A stretch of DNA of 5,604 bases, from positions 1 to 5,604 of the forward strand of contig SACC01000100.1 of assembly GCA_009928745.1 (NCBI GenBank). Direction: 5' to 3'. This document shows positions 1 through 5,210 of the stretch, piece after piece (position 1 is the first letter of the stretch; every line of letters begins with the position of its first letter). The notes under the pieces were generated by a model. That model worked only from the letters and a program-made list of their open reading frames with translations. It searched no databases and was not told the DNA's origin. The DNA is from Clostridia bacterium (GTDB taxonomy: Bacteria; Bacillota; Clostridia; Christensenellales; CAG-1252). Position numbers and translations under genes: made by a program.

Positions 1-19
1 TTGATCACACTACATTTGT

Positions 20-31
20 TGTAAATTTACA
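20..31. promoter_or_regulatory. 12-bp perfect palindrome upstream of the glycosyltransferase, possible operator
   Basis: TGTAAATTTACA is a perfect palindrome ending 14 bases before the ATG at 46, in the only non-coding stretch at the left edge. Its position and symmetry suit a repressor site, but no -35/-10 pair can be identified with confidence around it. An AT-rich palindrome of this length can arise by chance. No regulator is assigned. Confidence 0.2.
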
Positions 32-45
32 GACGAAGATGTACA

Positions 46-738
46 ATGGTGAAGATGAATGACATTGATGGTCAGAAACAATTGAAACACAACGCAGTAT
101 GGTATACAGCTTTTGTATTCATGCTCCTTATGTCAGTCTGCAATTGTATAAGGCAGATCATTGACCGAATGACATGTGAACTGCAATACTCGTTTACCTG
201 GGATAATCCGATATACTGGACAGTTGGAAGAGGCTATCTGAATGGACTCAAACCGTATGCGGATCTTTTCGAAACAAAACCACCGGGAATATTTCTGTTA
301 TCTGCCTTTTCATTTATTGTTAACGGAGACGTGTTCATCGGAAATATTTTCAGTTTTATTTGTCTTGTGATCATCGGATCGGTCCCATTGATGTCAGCCA
401 TATTGATATATCGCAACAGGAAAGCGGAAAGCTTTGAGAAAGCACTGATGTATACCTGTGCTGGCGCATTCGGAGCATGTGTTATGCTTTATAGTCAGAT
501 CCGCAGTGGTCAGATGCAGGTCGAAGCTCTCGGTGCTGCATTTATTTGTCTTTATGTTTTAGTAGTATTCAACATTGATACTGATAAAGCGAAGCCCTAC
601 TCGCCGGCGATTTTCTTAGCAGCGCTTTTCGTCATGGGCGGTGTGATGTTCAAGGAACCATTTCTGCTTGTCGCTTTAGCATCTGTTCTTTTTTTCACAA
701 AGACGATCAAGGACTTCGTCTATAACGCGCTTGTCTAA
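46..738 (+). CDS. Truncated GT-C family glycosyltransferase (family 39 / ArnT-like membrane protein), N-terminal part only
   Basis: This is probably a polytopic membrane glycosyltransferase that uses a lipid-linked sugar donor (GT39/PMT_2-like). After a cytoplasmic start and a first membrane helix (about residues 17-36) comes a loop with W52-D53 and the stretch YWTVGRGYLNGLKPYADLFE running into KPPG (78-81). That pattern is typical of the first extracytoplasmic loop of this superfamily, where an acidic residue such as D53 is usually catalytic. Further hydrophobic segments lie near 82-95, 96-122, 133-150, 161-177 and 185-217. An in-frame TAA at 22-24 limits the start to ATG 46 or ATG 55; the Shine-Dalgarno sequence is weak. 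At 230 residues it is about half or less of the usual length (roughly 450-600), and it ends just after a helix inside the tail of the opposing gene. The family call is fairly sure; sugar and acceptor are unknown. It is either a pseudogene fragment or one half of a chimeric join. Confidence 0.72.
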   Translation: MVKMNDIDGQKQLKHNAVWYTAFVFMLLMSVCNCIRQIIDRMTCELQYSFTWDNPIYWTVGRGYLNGLKPYADLFETKPPGIFLLSAFSFIVNGDVFIGNIFSFICLVIIGSVPLMSAILIYRNRKAESFEKALMYTCAGAFGACVMLYSQIRSGQMQVEALGAAFICLYVLVVFNIDTDKAKPYSPAIFLAALFVMGGVMFKEPFLLVALASVLFFTKTIKDFVYNALV

Positions 739-740
739 CA
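676..740. other. Junction where two truncated genes meet tail to tail
   Basis: The plus-strand glycosyltransferase frame (stop TAA at 736-738) and the minus-strand IspH-S1 frame (stop at 676-678) overlap by 63 bp. Both proteins are recognisable up to this region and both end far short of their families' length. The glycosyltransferase is still coherent to about residue 225 (position 720), and the S1 domain is still coherent down to about residue 403 (position 730). The breakpoint therefore probably lies between about 700 and 740. No inverted repeat, target duplication, transposase remnant, tRNA or terminator hairpin is visible here. A chimeric assembly join and a genuine rearrangement would look the same. 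By hand count, sampled 60-base stretches of the left part vary from 32 to 53% G+C, so composition does not settle the matter. Confidence 0.65.
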
Positions 741-1938
741 TAATGCATTCTTTGCTGCTAGTTTTGTTCTCAACGACAACAGCTTCAAAAACATCACCGG
801 GTTTATATTGCGAAGCGTCATAATTCTCCAGACCTGCCTTTACGCTGTCAATAAAACCGTCTTTCTTACCGCCAAAATTAACTAATATGCCTGTGCTGTC
901 AGCTTTAATAACCGTGCATTTTACCTTCTTGCCTTCACGGAGTCCGAACACTGATGCATTCATAACGTCTTCCATATTATTAATCTTACGTTCTGTCTTG
1001 ACTTTTTTAACTTCTGTTGCTTTCTTAACCTCAACATTAACTGCTTCGGTTGCAGTTGTGTCAACTGCTGCCACTTCTTGCGCGCAATCTTCGATTTTTA
1101 CGCTTTCAACTTCGCTACTCATTACTAAAATTACCTCCATAACCAACTCTTTGGGAGTTGATGCTCCTGTTGTTATACCCAACTTTTGTATACCAATTTT
1201 ATTTGTAACTTTTGTTAGGTCTTCAATATTCTCAATTAGATATGTGTTCTTACAATTTCTACCGCATAACTCATAAAGTTTGCAGGTGTTAGAACTAATT
1301 TTACTACCAATTACGAACATTGCGTCGCACTGCAAAGATAGCATTTCTGCCTCACTCTGCCGTACTTTTGTAGTATAACAAATAGTATTATAATTGACAA
1401 GCAATTTTATATTATTTTTAAGCTTATTTATTATTATATTATATTGTTTTTCATTAAAAGTTGTCTGAACTACACATATATACGAATTTGCTCCTTCAAA
1501 AGAAGGTAAATTTTCATCTTCAATAATTATTGCTTCTCCGTCAGCGCAGCCGTTAATACCGATTACTTCAGGATGCTTGCCGTTGCCGATTATTATAATT
1601 TTTGAGCCTTGCTTTACACCTTTTTTAACGATTTCGTGTATCTTTAGCACATTAGGGCAAGTTGCGTCTACAATCTTTAATGCTGTCTCATTAAGTTTTG
1701 CTCGGACTTGCGGCGAGATGCCGTGCGCTCTTATTATCACCGTACCGCTAGTCAGCTTAAGCGCTTCTTCTAGATTAATCGTTAAGATACCTTGTTCTGC
1801 GAAGGATTTTAGCACTCTTTCATTATGTATAAGCTCGCCCAGAATGTATACCGGCTTGTTAATTTCGCTGGTCGCTAGTCTTATCGCGCGGTTGACTCCC
1901 GTGCAAAAGCCGCAAGTTCGGGCAACGCTTATTCTCAC
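676..1938 (-). CDS. ispH: 4-hydroxy-3-methylbut-2-enyl diphosphate reductase (IspH) fused to a C-terminally truncated ribosomal protein S1-type region
   Basis: IspH is the [4Fe-4S] enzyme that converts HMBPP to IPP and DMAPP in the last step of the MEP pathway. Residues 1-270 carry the complete site: cluster cysteines C12 (GFCTGV), C94 (DATCPN) and C187 (ICYTT); substrate residues H38 (ELIHNE), H72 (RAHG), H122 and E124 (KHPEV), T160 (QTT), the SSN at 215-217, and S260 (TGAST). Residues about 273-325 are a charged Val/Thr/Lys-rich linker. Residues about 332-405 are one S1/OB-fold RNA-binding domain with LREGKKVKCTVI, GILVNFGGKKDGFI and YKPGDVFEAVV. Such fusions are known in Clostridia but normally carry several S1 repeats and exceed 600 residues. 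This one stops at 420, where it meets the opposing glycosyltransferase fragment, so the last 10-20 residues may not be native. The start is GTG, overlapping the plsC stop (GTGA), and is preceded by AAAGGAG. The reductase half looks functional; the S1 half is incomplete. Confidence 0.9.
   Translation of the reverse strand: MRISVARTCGFCTGVNRAIRLATSEINKPVYILGELIHNERVLKSFAEQGILTINLEEALKLTSGTVIIRAHGISPQVRAKLNETALKIVDATCPNVLKIHEIVKKGVKQGSKIIIIGNGKHPEVIGINGCADGEAIIIEDENLPSFEGANSYICVVQTTFNEKQYNIIINKLKNNIKLLVNYNTICYTTKVRQSEAEMLSLQCDAMFVIGSKISSNTCKLYELCGRNCKNTYLIENIEDLTKVTNKIGIQKLGITTGASTPKELVMEVILVMSSEVESVKIEDCAQEVAAVDTTATEAVNVEVKKATEVKKVKTERKINNMEDVMNASVFGLREGKKVKCTVIKADSTGILVNFGGKKDGFIDSVKAGLENYDASQYKPGDVFEAVVVENKTSSKECIMLDKRVIDEVLDRLCEKKNRC
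1133..1138 (-). promoter_or_regulatory. Possible internal ribosome binding site at the IspH/S1 domain boundary
   Basis: On the minus strand GGAGGT (1138 to 1133) lies upstream of an in-frame ATG at 1122-1120, which is Met273 of the fusion. The spacer is 10-11 nt, slightly longer than ideal. Met273 falls where IspH homology ends and the charged linker before the S1 domain begins. This is the place where a separate S1 gene would start if the two were not fused. Initiation here would yield an S1-only product alongside the fusion. The bases also encode the ordinary residues M-E-V, so chance is a real alternative. Confidence 0.3.
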
Positions 1939-2564
1939 GTCAACAATCTCCTTTCGGAGCTTTGAATCATATTATTAAAATTCTTTTGCATTTCAAACAT
2001 TCTTGAATATAGTTCTTCGGTAGCTTTTTCTTTCATCTCCCGTGATGGCAGCGAAGCAAATTTTTCAAGCGAAAAAGGCTCGCCAATAATTATAAAGTTC
2101 TTTTTGAACGGGCGTGGTTTTCCATATAACAATATCGGGATTATCGGTGCGTTGCTTTTGATGGAAAACAATGCTGCGCCTGTATGAAAAGGCGCAATAT
2201 CCGCGCATTCTGATTTGTTGCGAGTTCCCTCTGGGAAAATCAACAATTGTTTTCCGCTTTTTAACACGTTGAGTATTTTGCGGTAGGCAACAAGATCGTT
2301 TTCCCCTCTTTTTATGGGTATCCCGCCCATTTTTCGCAAAAACCAGCCGCTGATTTTTGATTTAAATGCCTCTTCCTTGCCTATGCAGTGACAGCCCTCG
2401 CGCATAAGCTTGGTGGCTACTAATATTGAATCCAAGGAAGAATAATGATTGCAGCATATTACTGCCTTTTCGTGAATAAAATTATTCTTCCCAATTATTT
2501 TTGTAGGAAAAATCAATGATAAAAACGGATACGATATGGCTCTGACAATCCTGTAAAATAGCAC
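1935..2564 (-). CDS. plsC: 1-acyl-sn-glycerol-3-phosphate acyltransferase (PlsC/LPLAT family)
   Basis: It transfers a fatty acyl group to the sn-2 position of lysophosphatidate to give phosphatidate, the precursor of membrane phospholipids, at the cytoplasmic face of the membrane. All acyltransferase blocks are present in order: the catalytic H40-x4-D45 (NHYSSLD), GGIPIKRG (80-87), FPEGTR (110-115) which binds the phosphate, and APIIPI (139-144) with the conserved proline P143. Residues 7-20 are hydrophobic and probably anchor the protein. At 209 residues it has the usual length for short Gram-positive PlsC proteins. The start is GTG, 2 nt after the cmk stop, with a GAGGAGG site 7 nt upstream; the end overlaps the ispH start by 4 bp. 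The acyl donor (acyl-ACP or acyl-CoA) cannot be read from the sequence. Family membership is certain; substrate preference is inferred. Confidence 0.93.
   Translation of the reverse strand: MLFYRIVRAISYPFLSLIFPTKIIGKNNFIHEKAVICCNHYSSLDSILVATKLMREGCHCIGKEEAFKSKISGWFLRKMGGIPIKRGENDLVAYRKILNVLKSGKQLLIFPEGTRNKSECADIAPFHTGAALFSIKSNAPIIPILLYGKPRPFKKNFIIIGEPFSLEKFASLPSREMKEKATEELYSRMFEMQKNFNNMIQSSERRLLT
1948..1954 (-). promoter_or_regulatory. Ribosome binding site of ispH (supports GTG start)
   Basis: AAAGGAG reads 5'-3' on the minus strand, 9 nt before the GTG at 1938-1936. It lies inside the last codons of plsC, so translation of ispH is probably coupled to that of plsC. It supports the GTG start, which also places the first cluster cysteine at residue 12, as expected for IspH. 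Confidence 0.75.
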
Positions 2565-2566
2565 TA

Positions 2567-3226
2567 TTATGCCTCCTCGATATAACTTAATATAATATTT
2601 GCGACTTCCTCAATGCCCATTGCGGTGCTGTCTATTTCCACACTGTCTATGGTTTTTGTAAGAGGCGCAAAGGCTCTCGTACTGTCATTATAATCTCTGT
2701 CAATAATATCGGCAAGCATTTTTTCATATTCGATATGCTGACCTTTTTCTGCCAGCTCTTTTACTCTTCTGCTCGCGCGTTCTTCGGCTTTTGCTGTCAG
2801 ATAAAATTTGTATTTTGCATTGGGCAATACATATGAGGTAATATCCCTGCCGTCAAGCACTACATCGTTCTTTGACGCTATATCCCGTTGCATATCTACG
2901 AGCTTTAATCTAACCTCGGGTATTTTTGATATATCGGAAGCGGCTTTTGACATATGATGCTCACGTATTGCATTAGTAACATCAATTCCATCTGCGAAAA
3001 TATATTGTACGCCGTCTATATACTTAATATCTATTATTAACGCATCTAGGAACATTTTAACCCTCTCCGAATCGTTAGGTTCGATATTTAATGAAATAGC
3101 TTTCCAGGCAACAGCGCGGTACATTGCCCCAGTATCAAGATAAATAATATTTAGTTTTTTGGCAATTATTTTTGCTATTGTACTTTTACCTGCTCCCGAC
3201 GGTCCGTCAATTGCGATATTAATCAT
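2567..3226 (-). CDS. cmk: (d)CMP kinase (cytidylate kinase)
   Basis: A cytoplasmic nucleoside monophosphate kinase that phosphorylates CMP and dCMP with ATP, recycling the CMP released by phospholipid synthesis and RNA turnover. The P-loop is GPSGAGKST (8-16), preceded by D7. The nucleotide-binding segment YLDTGAMYRAVAW follows at 29-41, then DGRDI (125-129), the arginine-rich lid RASRR (150-154), and RDYNDSTR (177-184), whose D181 and R184 match the cytosine-recognising Asp and Arg of bacterial Cmk. At 219 residues it is full length, including the CMP-binding insert (about 60-100) typical of bacterial enzymes. The ATG overlaps the stop of the upstream flavoprotein gene (ATGA), with GAGGTGG just upstream. 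Cmk beside plsC and ispH/S1 is a recurrent Clostridia arrangement. The assignment is secure. Confidence 0.96.
   Translation of the reverse strand: MINIAIDGPSGAGKSTIAKIIAKKLNIIYLDTGAMYRAVAWKAISLNIEPNDSERVKMFLDALIIDIKYIDGVQYIFADGIDVTNAIREHHMSKAASDISKIPEVRLKLVDMQRDIASKNDVVLDGRDITSYVLPNAKYKFYLTAKAEERASRRVKELAEKGQHIEYEKMLADIIDRDYNDSTRAFAPLTKTIDSVEIDSTAMGIEEVANIILSYIEEA
2572..2578 (-). promoter_or_regulatory. Strong ribosome binding site of plsC (decides GTG start)
   Basis: GAGGAGG on the minus strand ends 7 nt before the GTG at 2564-2562. It is formed by the last sense codons of cmk (Glu-Glu-Ala), so the 3' end of one gene doubles as the initiation signal of the next. This near-consensus site supports the GTG start. 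Confidence 0.8.
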
Positions 3227-4458
3227 AATTCCACCTCATTAGTATTCTCAGCGTATGCGGCGCTTTCTCCGGCTACATAGCCCGTTGACAAAGCTATTTG
3301 GAGATTAAAACCGCCGGTAAATGCGTCAACATCAATTATCTCTCCTGCAAAATATAATCCTTTTACAAGCTTACTCTCCATTGTTTTCGGATTAATCTCT
3401 TTGACGCATATCCCTCCGCTAGTAATTATAGCATTATTTATATCATCAAAAGCTTTAATTTTATATTTTAGACCTTTAAGTGTATCAATAAGGGCGGTTC
3501 TTTGTTCTTTTGTCATCTGATTGACGACTATGTCGCCCGATAATCCGCTTTGTTTTATAACTTCGGCAATAAGTGACTTAGGCAAAAGCTCGTCAAGGGA
3601 ATTAACAAGTTTTTTGTTGACATTGGCAGTAAAATCCCTAAGCACTCTTTTGTCAAGCGCCAAGTTGTCAAGCGCAGGCTTCAAATCAATTTTGATATAT
3701 AGATTATCTGTGGCGAATCTGTTAATTAAGCTGCTTAATGATAATATGGTCGGTCCGCTTAAGCCAATATGCGTGAACAAAAGCTCACCGAATTCAGAGG
3801 CAATACATTTATCGTTAAGTACAGCGGTTACCCCGACATTCTTTAACGTGAGTCCGCTCAAAGCGGAAGTATTATCTGTAATAACGCCGATTAACGAACC
3901 TTTTAAAGGTACGATACTATGACCGAATGTTTTTGCGAATTCGTATCCGTCTCCTGTGGAGCCTGTAGCTTTATAGGTGACTCCGCCTGTTGCAAGCACA
4001 ACAGTCATACTCCTATATGCGCCGTTATCGGTGATTACTACAAACTCATTGCCGTCTTTATATATGCTTTTTACACGGGTACTATATTTGACTTCTACTC
4101 CCTCGCGCACAAGTTCGCGCAAAAGAGCGTTGATTATGTCGCTGGATTTATTAGAAGATGGAAAAACACGGTTGCCTCGCTCAATAACAAGCGGTACTCT
4201 TAACTGTTCAAAAAGATTGATAGTATCTTCCGAACTGAAGGTATTGAGCGCAGACATAATAAATCTCGGATTATTAGTAACGTTCTTAAAAAAGTCCTCT
4301 TTTGGACATGAATTGGTTATATTACATCTGCCCTTACCCGTTATATATAACTTTTTCCCCAGTTTTTCATTGCGTTCAAGTATTGTTACTGTTGCGCCTT
4401 GCCGCGCGCCAATCAACGCGGCAAGCATACCAGCTGCGCCGCCTCCGATTACAAGCAT
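3223..4458 (-). CDS. FAD-dependent oxidoreductase of the HI0933 / YhiN / BaiN family
   Basis: A Rossmann-fold flavoprotein. The FAD dinucleotide motif VIGGGAAG is at residues 3-10, with the ribose-binding E28 at the end of the second strand. The family signature KLGKKLYITGKGRCNITN follows at 32-49, then ATGGVTYKATGSTGDGY in the middle, and the C-terminal FAD motifs TSGG (346-349), YFAGEIID (369-376) and GGFNLQ (382-387). At 411 residues it has the usual length. The physiological reaction of most members is unknown. The name BaiN comes from a Clostridium scindens protein implicated in bile-acid reduction, but nothing here supports that role, and the housekeeping neighbours argue for a general one. 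ATG 4458 is the only plausible start, because an in-frame stop lies ten codons upstream with no other start codon between. This leaves a very short N-terminus. It overlaps the surE end by 10 bp, with GGGTGG 7 nt before the ATG. Confidence 0.9.
   Translation of the reverse strand: MLVIGGGAAGMLAALIGARQGATVTILERNEKLGKKLYITGKGRCNITNSCPKEDFFKNVTNNPRFIMSALNTFSSEDTINLFEQLRVPLVIERGNRVFPSSNKSSDIINALLRELVREGVEVKYSTRVKSIYKDGNEFVVITDNGAYRSMTVVLATGGVTYKATGSTGDGYEFAKTFGHSIVPLKGSLIGVITDNTSALSGLTLKNVGVTAVLNDKCIASEFGELLFTHIGLSGPTILSLSSLINRFATDNLYIKIDLKPALDNLALDKRVLRDFTANVNKKLVNSLDELLPKSLIAEVIKQSGLSGDIVVNQMTKEQRTALIDTLKGLKYKIKAFDDINNAIITSGGICVKEINPKTMESKLVKGLYFAGEIIDVDAFTGGFNLQIALSTGYVAGESAAYAENTNEVEL
3231..3237 (-). 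promoter_or_regulatory. Ribosome binding site of cmk
   Basis: GAGGTGG on the minus strand lies 4 nt before the ATG at 3226-3224 (7 nt if counted from the GAGG core). It sits within the last codons of the flavoprotein gene, consistent with translational coupling through the ATGA overlap. Confidence 0.65.
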
Positions 4459-5198
4459 AACTCTTCCACCCTGTCTTCCAACATTTTAAGCGCAGAAAAA
4501 TCGGTAAATTGCAGCGATAGCGGAGTGATAACTATATAGCCCTCTTTTACATATTCTACATCGCAATGCACGGGATTATTAACGGTAATAGGATCGCCGA
4601 TAAGATAATAGCCGTTATCCTTGACAATATATTTGTCCAAGTATCTGTTCACTCCGACCGGAGCCACCTTGATGCCAACAATATCAGATTTTTGGGTAAA
4701 CGGAATATTGATAGAAATTATTGTATTAGGATTGGTTATCATAGATAAAAATTTCTCAAGATTTTCTCTGACAAATTCTGAGGAAAAGCTGTAATCACCG
4801 TCTTTGCATTTTTGGGATACTGCAATGGATTTTATTCCTAGCACCGTACCCTCAAGCGCAGCGTTGACAGTACCCGAGTAACATATATCGGTACCTACAT
4901 TAAGAGTATCGTTGATACCCGATATCACAGCGTCAATCTTAATATCCTTGCATATAACATCCAGTCCGAATTTTACGCAATCCGCAGGAGTGCCAGTAAG
5001 CGAATAAGCAGTAATTGCGCAACAAAATTCTTGTTTTTTGTAGGTTAACGGCTTATGAAAAGAAATAGCGTGGCTTGCTCCAGACTGCTGTTTGTCAGGA
5101 GCGACCACAATTATGTTATGAAAAGGAGATAACGCCTTTGCAAGCGTTATTATTCCTGGAGCATCTATTCCATCATCATTAACCAGTAATATATTCAT
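4449..5198 (-). CDS. surE: 5'/3'-nucleotidase SurE
   Basis: SurE is a metal-dependent cytoplasmic phosphatase that acts on nucleoside 5'- and 3'-monophosphates and, in some species, short polyphosphate. The N-terminus MNILLVNDDGIDAPG contains the metal ligands D8 and D9. S39 in DKQQSGAS and N96 in SGIN complete the expected Asp-Asp-Ser-Asn site. TGTPADCVKFG (68-78) and YSGTVNAALEG (107-117) are the other family signatures. The 249 residues match the usual length. One deviation is that the usual SGINxGxNxG reads SGINDTLNVG, with Thr98 in place of the first of its two later glycines. The start codon is fixed by the conserved N-terminus although no good ribosome binding site precedes it. The gene begins 12 nt after the upstream decarboxylase subunit gene and overlaps the flavoprotein gene by 10 bp. 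The assignment is secure; the preferred substrate is unknown. Confidence 0.95.
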   Translation of the reverse strand: MNILLVNDDGIDAPGIITLAKALSPFHNIIVVAPDKQQSGASHAISFHKPLTYKKQEFCCAITAYSLTGTPADCVKFGLDVICKDIKIDAVISGINDTLNVGTDICYSGTVNAALEGTVLGIKSIAVSQKCKDGDYSFSSEFVRENLEKFLSMITNPNTIISINIPFTQKSDIVGIKVAPVGVNRYLDKYIVKDNGYYLIGDPITVNNPVHCDVEYVKEGYIVITPLSLQFTDFSALKMLEDRVEELCL

Positions 5199-5210
5199 AT
5201 AGCAATCTTA

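Noticed and set aside
1..45. Promoter with TTGATC (1-6) as a -35 box
   Set aside because: No well-spaced -10 hexamer follows; the nearest TA-rich candidates give spacers that are too short, so the match is not convincing.
234..416. Minus-strand 60-codon frame inside the glycosyltransferase
   Set aside because: It is antisense to the conserved KPPG loop and first helices, with no ribosome binding site or motif.
676..760. Rho-independent terminator between the convergent genes
   Set aside because: The frames overlap and no GC-rich stem followed by a T-run was found on either strand.
887..1276. Plus-strand open frame of 129 codons opposite ispH-S1
   Set aside because: It is fully antisense to recognised IspH/S1 domains, has a Ser/Thr-rich composition typical of a shadow frame, and lacks a ribosome binding site or family likeness.
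1577..1978. Plus-strand open frame of 133 codons opposite ispH and plsC
   Set aside because: It mirrors the conserved IspH N-terminal half and shows no domain of its own; a shadow frame.
3223..4458. Calling the flavoprotein a bile-acid 7-dehydroxylation enzyme (BaiN)
   Set aside because: Only the broad HI0933/BaiN family is supported. No other bile-acid genes are present and the neighbours are housekeeping genes.
3521..4489. Three plus-strand open frames (94-170 codons) opposite the flavoprotein gene
   Set aside because: All lie antisense to a full-length flavoprotein with intact motifs and overlap each other; none has a recognisable product.
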